From assembly GCA_039105265.1 (NCBI GenBank), contig JAPFFF010000002.1, positions 4,154,001 to 4,218,000 on the forward strand: a stretch of DNA of 64,000 bases, written 5' to 3'. Shown piece after piece: positions 1-10,653 of this stretch. The notes beneath the pieces were generated by a model. The model was not told where the DNA came from. It made no database searches and saw only the letters and a list, made by a program, of their open reading frames with translations. This DNA comes from Tritrichomonas musculus. Its lineage: Eukaryota; Parabasalia; Tritrichomonadida; Tritrichomonadidae. A program made the position numbers and the translations under genes. The stretch's first letter is position 1. Each line of letters begins with the position of its first letter.

Positions 1-474
1 ATTTATGATATTATATTGTAAAAAGGAGTTTTTATATAAATTTTAATAAATATCAAAACATAAGAATGTGAATTCCAAAATATAAATTCTATATGTTGAA
101 ATGGTAATTTTATTGATATACGTACTAAAATTATGATTCGTTGAGAAGCATCATTAAAATATTTTATATATTATATTAACAAAAGAATATCTGTTAACGT
201 AACTTCATATTAATCATATACATAAAATATTAAAAAGCCTGTTCATTATACAAAACATTAAAAAATCATTTTCAGCATTATTTTTTTGAAAGAAAAAAAT
301 ATAATAGACAAATAGATGAAAAGAAGATTATAGAAAAGAAAAGCATCTAAAATAGTTTTTTGAAAAAGTTTTTGGCATTATTTTTCTAATATAACCTATT
401 AAATCTAATAATTTATATTTTATCGACTCAAATTATTAATAATGAAGTAATATCAATTATTTGAAATGACAGAA
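1..474. other. AT-rich intergenic stretch
   Basis: I see no credible reading frame and no RNA gene on either strand before the tRNA. The stretch is A/T homopolymer-rich and otherwise featureless. Confidence 0.6.
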
Positions 475-546
475 GGGGCTGTAGCATAATGGTATTGCGT
501 GAGACTCCAGATCTCAAGGTTGGGGGTTCGACTCCCTTCGGCCTCA
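475..546 (+). tRNA. tRNA-Trp (anticodon CCA)
   Basis: A complete cloverleaf can be drawn by hand. The acceptor stem GGGGCTG pairs with CGGCCTC with two G-T wobbles, followed by discriminator A. The D arm is GCAT...TTGC. The anticodon stem TGAGA/TCTCA is perfect and holds the loop CTCCAGA, which puts CCA at positions 34-36 and reads the Trp codon TGG. The T arm is GGGGG, loop TTCGACT, then CCCTT, with two terminal G-T pairs. There is no intron and no encoded CCA tail. A T-run follows directly and would serve as a Pol III terminator. Confidence 0.93.
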
Positions 547-740
547 TAATTTTTTTCTTTTTTCATTTTATTAATCTAAAACAAAAATATTTTTAGCGAT
601 TAGGATATAATTGAGTATATTAATTCATATTATATGTAATTTAAAGTATATTTTTAAATTTATTTATAACAATTATCCTTAAGAGGTTGAGATAATTATG
701 AATTAAATTATAAAATCTACTATAAATCATCTTTAATAAA

Positions 741-745
741 TCATT
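741..745 (+). promoter_or_regulatory. Initiator-like motif TCATT
   Basis: TCATT fits the Trichomonas initiator consensus TCA(+1)YW. Its A lies 13 bases before the ATG at 756, a typical short trichomonad leader, which supports that start. The match is short and could be chance by itself. Confidence 0.4.
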
Positions 746-755
746 CAGGTATTCG

Positions 756-1841
756 ATGTTTTTGCCAATTGCTTTGCTTATGATGAATTTAAATGATTTT
801 AGCGAAATAGTTCGTTTCCATCAAAACCGATACCCTCAAATGAAGCCACGAGATTATATAAAACTTGCCTATCAGAGTGAATTTGGCCCTGAACATCTTG
901 TTACTGATAAAGAGCGTGTTCTTTCTTATCTCCGTAAAGAATGGGAAGAAATCAATGAAACAGATGAACCATGTAGGAGCGAGCCAATTGGAAATGGATT
1001 ATTTCGTTTTTATCTTGGCAAGGTTGACAACATTGAAAGTTCCTCATCTTTATTGGCAGATCTTTTTATGTTTACCGCCAAAGAACATGAAGGTTCAAAA
1101 GAAGGTCTTCTTTCTCGATTAGATCAACTTAAAAACTTTTCAATTCCTGGTATGGACGATTTTCTATCAGAGTATGAATCATCGAATTACCCAGCAGTAC
1201 ATCATAGTCAAGAGTACCGTGATTTATATCATCCACATTATCGCCTTCTCAGTTCTGTCTATGCATATTACTTTTCTTTTCTAAATGAAATCCAATCAAA
1301 ACTTCAAAGTGTTGATAAAAAGCCATTGATAATTTCAATAGATGGCCTCTGTGGAAGTGGAAAAACATATTTGTCCCAGTTGATTCAACGTTTATTTTCA
1401 TGCAATGTCTTTCATGTTGATGATTATTACTTACCTATAAGCAAGAGAAAAGAAAATTGGGAGCAAATTCCAGGTGGAAATATTGATTTTGATCGTTTTA
1501 TAAATGAAGTTATTAAGCCGGCAGCTAATAATGAACCTGTTTCTTACCAACCTTATGTGTGCAGAACTGGTACTTTGAAAGAAGCCGAACAAATTCAGCC
1601 ACTCAAGTTAGTTATAGTAGAAGGAAGTTATTCTGGTCATCCTTTACTTCAAGATTATTATGATTATAAAATATTTATGAATTGCTCTAAATATGTTCAA
1701 GAAAAACGTCTTAGAAAACGTGAAGGAGATTATTTTTCAGCATTTGAAAAACGATGGATTCCATTGGAACACAATTACTTCCGTACATACAATATTCAAC
1801 AAAAAAGCGATTTAGTTTTGGACACAACTGAATTTGATTAA
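756..1841 (+). CDS. Two-domain P-loop kinase, uridine kinase-like, of bacterial look
   Basis: The 361-residue protein has two parts. Residues about 190-355 form a P-loop kinase: a Walker A loop GLCGSGKT at 197-204 after a hydrophobic strand, then an HVDDYYLP segment near 222 resembling the acceptor-binding region of uridine kinases and phosphoribulokinases. A nucleoside or related small molecule is the likely phosphate acceptor, but the substrate cannot be named. Residues about 10-185 form a separate domain (KPRDYIKLAYQSEFGPEHL near 30-48) that I remember only as an uncharacterised part of bacterial proteins. That makes bacterial origin likely, though this is inference. No signal peptide or membrane segment is seen, so it is probably cytosolic. 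ATG 756 is supported by the initiator-like motif; Met9 is an alternative. Confidence 0.72.
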   Translation: MFLPIALLMMNLNDFSEIVRFHQNRYPQMKPRDYIKLAYQSEFGPEHLVTDKERVLSYLRKEWEEINETDEPCRSEPIGNGLFRFYLGKVDNIESSSSLLADLFMFTAKEHEGSKEGLLSRLDQLKNFSIPGMDDFLSEYESSNYPAVHHSQEYRDLYHPHYRLLSSVYAYYFSFLNEIQSKLQSVDKKPLIISIDGLCGSGKTYLSQLIQRLFSCNVFHVDDYYLPISKRKENWEQIPGGNIDFDRFINEVIKPAANNEPVSYQPYVCRTGTLKEAEQIQPLKLVIVEGSYSGHPLLQDYYDYKIFMNCSKYVQEKRLRKREGDYFSAFEKRWIPLEHNYFRTYNIQQKSDLVLDTTEFD

Positions 1842-2160
1842 ATAGAAGCATATTATTTAATAAGAATTATCATAAATTACCACTCAAAATAAATTGCAAT
1901 TGTTATATTATGAAATCTTGCATATTGAAAAATTGCAATTGTCATAATATTTAATAACACTAAGTATGATTCATAAAAGCATAATGTTTAAATTTTGCAG
2001 TTAAAAACATGTTTGAAGTTTATTAATAAAATTAAAATATATTGATAATAAAAATATATATATATAATATAGATTAATATACATTTAAAGGCTTAAGGTA
2101 GCAAGTTAAATCACTTTCCGATTCAGATTTGCCGATTTTTTAAAATATTTTTTTTTCTGT
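1842..2160. other. Intergenic, short direct repeat
   Basis: No gene is seen. A roughly 12-base direct repeat, AATTGCAATTGT, occurs near 1892 and 1931. The spacer separates two convergent genes. Confidence 0.5.
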
Positions 2161-4029
2161 TTATTCGTTACTAATTGACGATAATGGACTTGAACTCATT
2201 GGCAAAGGATTATTTCTGTTATTATTTGTAGAATTAATTTTAGGGATCCTTCTTGCTGTAATTGGTGGTGGTGTGTCTGGTGGTGGAGGCTTGTTTTTAG
2301 GTGGAGGTTTAACTTGAAAATTATTTATGAAGAATAATCCATTTTTAATAACAACTGTGGAATTGGCTCGTACTCTTGAATTAGGTCTTTTAGGCTTAGA
2401 AGCTAAATTACGTAAATCTAGTTGAATTTCTTCGTTTTGTGTATTATTATTATTATCTTCAAATTGTGATTTTTGTTCAGTTACTTGGTTAGAAAATAAT
2501 GGATTGCTTTCGACTATTTGTGATTTGTTAATATTATCATTGTTAATTGATTGAATATTAAAAGAATCATTACTTTTATCATTATTATTATTATTATCAT
2601 TACCATCACTGTTTTTATCATTACCACTACTATCACTACTACTACTATCATCATCACTACTATCATCATCACTACCATCATCATCACTATTATCACCATT
2701 ATCATTATTATTATCATTATTATTATCATTATTATTATCATTATTATTTTCATTATTATTTTCATTATTATTATCATTATTATTATCATTATTATTATCA
2801 TTATTATTATCATTATTATTTTCATTATTATTTTCATTATTATTTTCATTATTATTATCATTATTATTACCATTATTTTTATCATTATTATTACCATTAT
2901 TTTTATCATTATTATTATCATTATTATTATCATTATTATTATCATTATTATTATCATTATTATTATCATTATTATTATCATTATTATTATCATTATTATT
3001 ATCATTATTATTATCATTATTATTTTCATTATTATTGTCATCAATATCGTTATCGCTTTGATAATTGTAAACTTTCTTATCATCATCGTTATTGTTCTGG
3101 CTTATATCTGTATTAATATCTTCACTGATAATGTTGTTACTGCTATCTACATCAAATGAATTAAAGAATTTAATTTTCTCTGAAATTAAATTATTTGTTG
3201 TACTTTTTAATTCTTTTGGTGTTTGGTAAGGCTTCTCTTGAGCAACTTCTGATTGTTTATTTGGTGGAGGTGTAAGGATTGGTGAATTTATATAAGTATT
3301 ATTGGTTTGATTACTTTGAGGTGAAGTAATATCCGGAGAACTTGTTGATAGCATAATTGGAGATAATAAAATTGGCTTATCTAATATTTTAGATGACTTA
3401 TTGATTGGAAGGCTTTGAGGCGTTGAAACATTTGAAACTTTTAAATCTGAGTGTTGATCTGCTTCCGCAAGTATTTCCATTAATGTTTCTTTATCTATTT
3501 TACCAGTTCTGAGATCATCTTTGGTAAAACCTCTAACAGAAAGGCTAACTTCAAGTGGTGATTCAATTTCACAAGGAATTGAAGTAGCATTTGATCTACT
3601 TTTGTTCGGTGTTTTGGGGAGTTTTGAGAATAATTTCTTTTTGCAGTAAATTTTTGAGAGATTTATAATAGAAGTCTGAAAATTTTCAGCCTCTTCTGAA
3701 CTTGAAAAGGAAAGTCCAATAAAATAATTATTTTTTGAGTCGAAGCTATAGAATGAATCAGATATTTTCTTGTAATTTTTGTGAAATTTTTGATATAATT
3801 GAAATTGGAAAAGATTTTGGTAATTATCAGACGAATAAAGTATGATAAACAAGTTTTGATTTTGATCCAAAGATAGATCTATATAGCCACTTCCTTGTGA
3901 TGTCCATTCGTTTGAGTCTGAGTATGCAATCATTACTTCGCCAGCTGCAGTACAAAAAGAGCAAAAAAGAGGATTTGCTGCACTAATAGAAGCGCATACT
4001 TCTTTCGAAACTAAAACAGAATTTGACAT
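2161..4029 (-). CDS. WH1-domain, proline-rich protein with long Asn/Asp repeat
   Basis: This 622-residue protein looks like an actin-regulatory adaptor. Residues about 15-130 have the pattern of a WH1/EVH1 domain, including a W-x-x-x-G-S-G-Y start and a closing Y-F-I-G-L-S-F-S-S-S-E-E-A-E-N-F helix typical of WASP/VASP-type WH1 domains, which bind proline-rich partners. Residues about 330-445 are almost pure NNND/NNNE repeats encoded by a 12-base tandem repeat. An acidic Ser/Asp tract follows. Near residues 575-595 is a polyproline run (PPPKNKPPPPDTPPP), a likely profilin or SH3 ligand. No WH2 motif or acidic Arp2/3 tail is obvious, so calling it WASP would be too strong. A TCATA initiator-like motif lies about 24 bases upstream on the minus strand. 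Confidence 0.7.
   Translation of the reverse strand: MSNSVLVSKEVCASISAANPLFCSFCTAAGEVMIAYSDSNEWTSQGSGYIDLSLDQNQNLFIILYSSDNYQNLFQFQLYQKFHKNYKKISDSFYSFDSKNNYFIGLSFSSSEEAENFQTSIINLSKIYCKKKLFSKLPKTPNKSRSNATSIPCEIESPLEVSLSVRGFTKDDLRTGKIDKETLMEILAEADQHSDLKVSNVSTPQSLPINKSSKILDKPILLSPIMLSTSSPDITSPQSNQTNNTYINSPILTPPPNKQSEVAQEKPYQTPKELKSTTNNLISEKIKFFNSFDVDSSNNIISEDINTDISQNNNDDDKKVYNYQSDNDIDDNNNENNNDNNNDNNNDNNNDNNNDNNNDNNNDNNNDNNNDNNNDKNNGNNNDKNNGNNNDNNNENNNENNNENNNDNNNDNNNDNNNDNNNENNNENNNDNNNDNNNDNNNDNGDNSDDDGSDDDSSDDDSSSSDSSGNDKNSDGNDNNNNNDKSNDSFNIQSINNDNINKSQIVESNPLFSNQVTEQKSQFEDNNNNTQNEEIQLDLRNLASKPKRPNSRVRANSTVVIKNGLFFINNFQVKPPPKNKPPPPDTPPPITARRIPKINSTNNNRNNPLPMSSSPLSSISNE
2695..3045. repeat. Coding microsatellite, 12-base units (ATTATTATTATC-type)
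   Basis: About 29 near-perfect 12-base units encode NNND or NNNE on the minus strand. Interruptions by TTC or CCA create NNNE, KNNG and similar variants. The array is expected to vary in length between strains. Because it lacks stops in several frames it also generates long Ile-rich and Met/Ile-rich open frames that are not genes. Confidence 0.9.
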
Positions 4030-4836
4030 TAGAGGAGAAGCCTTATTATTTATGAAGATAATTTTTCTTAAAAACTATTGATTTAGCATAATACAAAATA
4101 ATTAATGATATCTTCAGATATTTACTTTGTTACTTTTTTCTTTATAAAGCAATAAATTATAAATAAGAATTTTTAAATAGTTTCTTTCGTTCTTAGAATA
4201 TCATTCTTTCAGAAAAGAAATAATGTTGTTTTAAAATTGATGTTTATTATGTAAAAATTGTGAGTATCCAAGAAAAAATTCTATAAAATAAATTTTTTTG
4301 TGAGAAAAGAACCCACGGCAATTATGATACTTTTCCTGTTCAACTATGGTCATATAGCATTTACTCTTTTGTTAAGCTCTATTTGATTTGGATTCTCAAA
4401 CATTTCTTGTTTTAATTTAAATTAATTTCTTTTATGAAACATTTCTATTCTCATTCATCAAAAAATATTCATGAAATTTCGAGTTTGTTTTTTATTAAGC
4501 TAATGTAATTTTTTGATTAAAATCTATTTCAGTGAAATAATGAATTAAATGTATTTTGTTTCATATCATATATTGAGAAGAATTTCCCAATTTTTCAAAA
4601 ATTCATTGTGAAACCCAAAATAAAACTCTTGAAAGCCTTCATATGTCTTTTATTAATGATTTCAGAATAAAACTGGCTATTAATGTTCATCTCTGATGCA
4701 ATTTAATAACTTCTGAATTGAGAAAAACTAAATGTATTTTCCTTTTAACAAATTAATGATAAAATAAGATAATGTAAATTTATTTTAATAAGTTGATGTA
4801 GAATATATAATAATTTAAATTTAAATTTGGATCAAT
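4030..4836. other. Intergenic region with one GC-richer island
   Basis: No reading frame is credible. A segment around 4305-4375 is less AT-rich than its surroundings and carries no ORF. I tested it by eye against tRNA, 5S rRNA and the common U snRNA core motifs and found no match. Confidence 0.5.
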
Positions 4837-5712
4837 TTAACCAAATATTGACTTTTTCATCCTATGGACTTTAAGACCAGTTATTCGATCATTGTTGCTC
4901 GTTTTAATAATCTTTTTTAATTGGGGAAGATCGTCATCTCTTTGTTGTGGAGTAATAACTCTTTCAATTTGAACAGAAAGATTTTTACTATTTTTTCCAC
5001 TATATTCTGAATTCAAATCAAGTGGAGATGCAGAAATTGTTTGATAGTAGGATCTAGAAATAATATCTTTCAGAATAAGATCATCTGTTTTTGTTTTAAA
5101 GTAATGAATAGTAAGTTGATAGTAATGATTTGCCATGATACCATATTTAGAAAACAGGTCATCAGGAATCGGCTTTGTATCGTCAACTTCCTCTTCTCTA
5201 AAAGTAGAATATGCGCCAAGGTGGAGTTTTCCTGACGAGGCAGTGTTTAATGGATCAATAACAAGTCCAACATAGCAGCCACCACGGCCGATAAATTGGT
5301 TGAGTCTGTGATTTTGAACATCTATGTTTGAAAAAAAGCACCAAAGCCCAGGATGTGAATGATACCATCCTGTATCGCATTCTTGACGTCCAAAACGATG
5401 CATGTCTTCGTAGTGTTCGATAGCTCTATAGAAAGCTGCATCGTCTGATGTTACACGTGTTTCTGTTCCTTCAACAGGAAGGGCGACAGCATCAGTAATG
5501 AGGTACGAATGATCTTTGAAATGGCCTGATAGATATCCCATAATTTCCTTTTTTGTTGTGAGAGAATGATTCATCATATTTAATAAAGCGCGTGGCGTAA
5601 TATATACATCAGTAAAATAACGGGTATCATTTTTTGCGGTATTGCTTAATCTAAAAGGAACAACGAAACCTTCAAAATCGACACTAAAATAATCTTTTTC
5701 GCTTATATTCAT
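4837..5712 (-). CDS. CSN5-like JAMM/MPN+ isopeptidase of the COP9 signalosome
   Basis: The 291-residue protein carries a complete zinc-metalloprotease JAMM motif: Glu56 in EIMGYLSG, then His118-x-His120-x7-Ser128-x2-Asp131 (HSHPGLWCFFSNID). The sequence after it (LNQF...VIDPLNTASSGKLHLGAYSTF) follows CSN5 more closely than the proteasome subunit Rpn11, so deneddylation of cullins is the expected role. An AMSH- or Rpn11-type deubiquitinase is the alternative. The MPN domain spans about residues 33-180. The C-terminal 110 residues are helical-looking and basic at the end. All metal and catalytic residues are present, so it should be active. It acts in nucleus and cytosol. No initiator motif is clear upstream. 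Confidence 0.87.
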   Translation of the reverse strand: MNISEKDYFSVDFEGFVVPFRLSNTAKNDTRYFTDVYITPRALLNMMNHSLTTKKEIMGYLSGHFKDHSYLITDAVALPVEGTETRVTSDDAAFYRAIEHYEDMHRFGRQECDTGWYHSHPGLWCFFSNIDVQNHRLNQFIGRGGCYVGLVIDPLNTASSGKLHLGAYSTFREEEVDDTKPIPDDLFSKYGIMANHYYQLTIHYFKTKTDDLILKDIISRSYYQTISASPLDLNSEYSGKNSKNLSVQIERVITPQQRDDDLPQLKKIIKTSNNDRITGLKVHRMKKSIFG

Positions 5713-6398
5713 TATAAAATTTTACTCCCTTTAGAATTTAATTGAGGCAAAATTAAAAAAATTTAATTCTAACTAAACAGTTAATATATTGTTAATAATT
5801 ACCTTGCCTTCATGATTAGCTGTTTTCATCATGTAATTATAGAAAATAAAGATCATTTTCGATATATTTCTATTTTTTAAATTGAAAATAATGTGGTTAT
5901 GTTATTTGTATTCTGATGGATATTTTTTTCAGAGAATGCAATATCCATTAAAGAATGGCTAATTGTACTCCCAACTTTTTAACTTTTGTTTATGTCGGCA
6001 TGCCGTGCCATTTAACACACTTTATATTTTAAATTTTTTTAAATATGATAAATCATTCTCACAACAAAATACTTAAATTTAGACTTTTTGATATCGATAC
6101 ATAAATATGCACAGATTCTCGAGATAGATTTCAGAGATCGAGAATTTTTTTTCACAGTTTTTGATATCAGAATTTTCAATTAAACTTTTTGATAAATATA
6201 TGATCGTAATTTATTCTCAAATATTCAATAAAAAAAGAATGTACTTTTTGATTTTAATCTTACAATAAACATCAATACATTGTATTTATTTTAAATATTT
6301 TAAAATCAAAAATATCAATTATAAAAAAAGATAAATCTACTTGAGATCTCGATATCTCGGTAATTTATATCAAGTTTTCAATTATTTTTAGAGTAATA
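5713..6398. other. Intergenic, GATATC-rich stretch
   Basis: No gene is seen. Notable content is a perfect palindrome CGGCATGCCG at 5996-6005 in otherwise AT-rich DNA, and several GATATCGA/CTCGAGA-like palindromic words around 6075-6370. Similar words recur to the right of the next two elements (9820-9910), so both flanks may belong to one older sequence into which they inserted. Confidence 0.4.
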
Positions 6399-8392
6399 GA
6401 GTCCCACAAAGAAGTCTCAGATGGCCCGGAAAGCATAGGTTATTTATGGATATTTATACATTTACAATAAACCTAACTTTCTCAATAAACCTCTTTTTTT
6501 TGTGGATAATACAAAGTTTACGTAGAAATAATTACATTTTCAAAATAACCTAAGGTATTTCATGAACATAAGGTTTACTGATTACTTCAATTATATACGA
6601 ATATATTAGATTTATATAAAAAATTGTAGATTTCTATGATAAACCTTAGATTTCCAAATAAACCTGAGGTTTCCAAAATAAATTGAATGGTTTATTCATT
6701 ATGAAAAAGTTCGATTAAAACGTACATTTTTTTATAATCATCAACATTTTTGGCTCCAAAATCATTTTATCATTATTTATTTGCTTTAGCTGACATTATA
6801 AACTTTTAATTATTGCTTTTTTATATTTTTGTATGATTTTTTAAGTAAATGAATAATGATATCATATAATAAATGCTTTTTTATGCCTTAAGAGAATCTT
6901 GTAAAGAGATCAAATGCAATATTTGTATTTTTATATATTGCTTGATAGTTTACATAATTCGAATCATAAGATAAAATTTTCTATTCAAAATTTTATTTTG
7001 GAAATCTCAGGTTTTCATGAAAAAATGAATATTTCTCTGAAAAAGTTATGTTATTCATAATTTTCTGAATTTCAAGAGGTATTCATGTTAAGTGACTTAA
7101 CGTCTTTTTGAATTTTTCTAATCTCATTATTTCCATCAATATTAAGTTATATGCATTCAAATCAATAATTTTTAATTGGTTACTCGATATAATCATTTTA
7201 AGAATGTCTTACACTGTTTATTTTATAAAAATTTTAATCTGATATATCTTTAATATTTCATTCAATCTTTATGATTTTTGAAAATTCCAAATATATTTAT
7301 ATTAATACACATAAGATTAATTAAATTATTAGATTTTTCAAATTAAATTAGATTTATAAACAGAAATAAAAAGAAATTACAATTTTTTTCATATATAAAC
7401 TTATCATATCTTTTTTTTCAGCCTAGAATTTTATATAATACTTTTCCATATAATATTTCATTATATGTATTAATGTATATGTTGTTGCTTAAGATATTTA
7501 TACGCTTAATTTTGAGAAAAAATGGTTTTGATTTTAATGGCTTATTTTAATGGTGTAAAATGTCATAAAAAGAGTTTAAAAATATGTATTTCAAGAAATA
7601 AGAAAGTATTCAAGTATATATATCACTAAACATATTTAATATATTTTGGCTATTATTGTATTTTATTTTTTATTGTAAAAATAAAATGATTAATCAAGAT
7701 ATTTTAATTGATTAATTCAAAAATATTAATTCAATATTAATTTATTTCATTCAATATATAAACTAATCATGTATTCAAAAAAACGATCGCCATTTCAATA
7801 ATAAATCTTTATTCAAATTATAATTATGATTTTATCTTAATATTCAATAAAATAAACCATATTATATATATATAAATATAATATAAAACATAACATAAAA
7901 AATAAATAAGATAATATAAATAAAATATATTAAAATATTATATAAATAAATCGGTAGCAATAAAAAATTAAATTATTTCAATTTTAAAATAATCCTTTGA
8001 AATATTACTCCATTTTCATTGAAATATTTTCTTTCAAAAGAAACAACTTTTGTTAATGATATTCAAAATTGAGAATTTAATTTCTCTAACAAAAGTTCCA
8101 CATAGCCATTTAGTCATAGAAATATAATTTATATTAATATCTCGAAATCAAACGTATAAAACATTACATACTTTCTATTATAGCATAAATATAAAATATA
8201 TAAAATAATATTTAATTATCTATCAAATTTCTAGGCTAGATCTCTTCATGAATACCTCTGAATTTCATGATAAACATGAGGTTCTTTGTTAACCTATGCT
8301 TATTCATAAAAAATAAATGTTTTTATGTTAGTCTTATATATATATGAAAATGTATACATTTACTGGCGACCTGAGACTTCTTTGTGGGACTC
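6399..8392. mobile_element. Non-autonomous DNA element with about 22-bp TIRs (element A)
   Basis: The ends are inverted copies beginning GAGTCCCACAAAGAAGTCTC (left 6399, right ending 8392), each flanked by TA. Just inside, the two ends share only fragments such as GCATAGGTTA. The interior of about 2 kb has no long ORF. It holds many degenerate copies of a word like ATAAACCTNAGGTTTCC between about 6460 and 6690, with related words near 7060 and 8270. The TA flanks suggest a Tc1/mariner-type machinery, but no transposase remains, so the family is inferred. The next element starts two bases after its right end. Confidence 0.72.
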
Positions 8393-8394
8393 TA

Positions 8395-9781
8395 ATATTT
8401 TCTGGCAAGGCTTGCTAGTTACCTAACCAGCAAAGGTGCCCACTTTTTGATAACAAATACAGTTCATCCACTTTTTGAGAAAAAATATTTTCAAAAGAGA
8501 CATATCAACTTTTTCAATCATCGACCGTTTTTATTTTTGAATAGAACGGTAACTATTTTCAATGATTTTGGCGCCATTTTAAATATTAAGGCCGTAAATA
8601 GCATTTCTATGATCTTACTATAGTTATATTCGAGTTAACTTTTATTCTTTCTAGCACCAGATAGCTTTTATTAGATTTATTTTCGAAGACTACTAATCTC
8701 AGATTGATATTCCCAAATTATTATTTTCAAATTGTTATTCTCAAGTCGTTATCCACAGATTACTTATTCTCACGTCATTTATTCTCAAATTACTTGTTCT
8801 CAGGATGTTATTCGCAGATTACTACTTTCAAATGTCCATTCTCAGACTACTATTCTCAGTTTACGGTTTATCAATTACTATTCTATGATTACTATCTCTC
8901 AGGTTATTATTCTTAGATTGCTGTTCATAGGTTCTTATTCTCAATTTACTATTTTCAAATAAATAATCTCAAATTATTGTTTTTTGGTTATAATCCTCAG
9001 ATTAGCTATTTTCGTGTTATTTTTTCTAAGATTACTTGCTCGCATGATGTTATTCTCAGTTTCCTATTTCCAAATTGATATCCTCAAACTGCATGTAATT
9101 AGTTTGTACATTATAACGTAAAGAAAATAATAAATAAAGAAATAATACTATATTTATACGAATAGTTTAGTCGCGTATAAGTTAATCGCATGCTATTTGA
9201 GAATAGTGATTTGAGAATGTTAATTTGAAAAGAGCAATCTGAAGAAAATAACCCGATCCAAGTGATATAGGAGCACTAATCTGAGAGATGTGGTATGAAT
9301 ATGAAGATCTGAGAATAGTAGTTTGAGAATGGGAATTTGAAAGTAGTAATCTGCGAATAACATCCTGAGAACAAGTAATTTGAGAATAAATGACGTGAGA
9401 ATAAGTAATCTGTGGATAATGACTTGAGAATAACAATTTGAAAATAATAATTTGGGAATATCAATCTGAGATTAGTAGTCTTCGAAAATAAATCTAATAA
9501 AAGCTATCTGGTGTTAGAAAGAATAAAAGTTAACTCGAATATAACTATAGTAAGATCATAGAAATGCTATTTACGGCCTTAATATTTAAAATGGCGCCAA
9601 AATCATTGAAAATAGTTACCGTTCTATTCAAAAATAAAAACGGTCGATGATTGAAAAAGCTGATATACCATCTCTGAATTTTTTGGCACTTTTCTTCTTT
9701 GAAAAAGCTGGATCAGTATTTTCCATTCAAAAAGTGGAAACCTTGCTGGTTAGGTAACTAGCAAGCCTTGCCAGAAAATAT
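8395..9781. mobile_element. Foldback-type element with about 460-bp inverted arms (element B)
   Basis: Positions 8395-8855 and 9320-9781 are inverted copies of each other, starting ATATTTTCTGGCAAGGCTTG. Only a roughly 80-bp segment near the tips differs between the arms. The inner arm parts and the centre consist of degenerate 11-23 bp units resembling TTATTCTCAGATTAC, which makes short duplicated open frames that are not genes. Both ends are flanked by TA. A 5-bp duplication ACTCT (8389-8393 and 9783-9787) is an alternative reading. The TA model is preferred because it also explains the end of element A. No transposase is present. Confidence 0.78.
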
Positions 9782-9783
9782 TA

Positions 9784-10060
9784 CTCTTATTTTCATATCA
9801 CATTTCATATCTGATATCTTGATAATCGATAATCTCGATATCAGATTTTTAAACTGATAATCGAGTATCAGATGAAAAAAAAGTGACGTTTTTGATATCG
9901 ATTCTCAAAATAACAAGTCTACTTAAATTTCAAAGGACACAAAAAGCAATAAGGCTTCAGCTGCACCTGTTCAGGCAATCTTTTTCATATATATGAAATG
10001 AAAAGATTTACGATTTAAAATTTATGAAAATTTCAAAATAATAAGTACAATATTAAAACT
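9784..10060. other. Intergenic, palindromic GATATC-rich flank
   Basis: No gene is seen. Overlapping words such as TGATATC, ATCGAT and CTCGATATCAG between 9805 and 9905 form small possible hairpins and resemble the left flank near 6075-6370. Confidence 0.4.
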
Positions 10061-10653
10061 CAATGCTCTAACGAGCTTTGGAATATTCTTTAAGATGGTT
10101 CAACGCGCAATAATAAAAATTTACTGTTCTTTGATACATATAAAAAGTATGTTATTTAATCATAAAATACAATCAATTGAATATGTTTCTGGATAAAACA
10201 TTACATCAATTACTTCAGTAATGATATAATTAAATTAATAAATCAAGAAACCATTTTAGAAAATTAGGAAATATTGTACTGACCAGGCTCGTAATTTTAT
10301 GAAAGCTTTCAATCAATGTCACAAAAAATCGGCTGATGATATCATAAGGCAATTTTCTGAATGGATAGATTGCCTTTCACATATAAAAAATTTTAAATTG
10401 GATGGTTTATAGCAAATTCTTGAAATTGAAGCAGATGTTGTTAAAATCCATAAACTTGATTCCAAAGAAAGGATAAAGGATATCAAACATCAGAATGTGA
10501 TTAAATTAGAAGACTATTTTCGAAGAAAGAAATTTGAAATCTTTGTTGGAGATACTAATTATGACCAAGAATTAGATTTTTGGATATCTCAGACGATTTA
10601 TCACAAAAACTTAAAGAATATAAACAGTTTCCGAAAAAAACTCAAAAAATATA
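10061..10653 (+). pseudogene. Decayed coding remnant, left part, function unknown
   Basis: Codon-like sequence runs through this stretch. One frame from about 10390 to 10650 reads through a charged, helical-looking segment (VIKLEDYFRRKKFEIFVGDT) and is preceded in the same frame by at least one stop. It has no ATG start, and its last codons fall in the mariner that interrupts it at 10652. I do not recognise the family. It is probably an old host gene or repeat-family copy that had decayed before or after the insertion. Confidence 0.35.

Noticed and set aside
2514-3159. Ile-rich and Met/Ile-rich open frames on both strands
   Set aside because: Shadows of the NNND-coding microsatellite in the WH1 protein gene.
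4305-4375. GC-richer island as a structured RNA gene
   Set aside because: No tRNA fold, 5S rRNA or U1/U2/U4/U5/U6 core motif could be found by eye on either strand.
8704-9464. Four 62-84 codon frames, two pairs with the same sequence
   Set aside because: They are the same repeat units seen in the two inverted arms of element B; no start context or domain.
8389-9787. 5-bp duplication ACTCT for element B
   Set aside because: Possible, but the TA model explains the ends of both A and B; reported only as an alternative.
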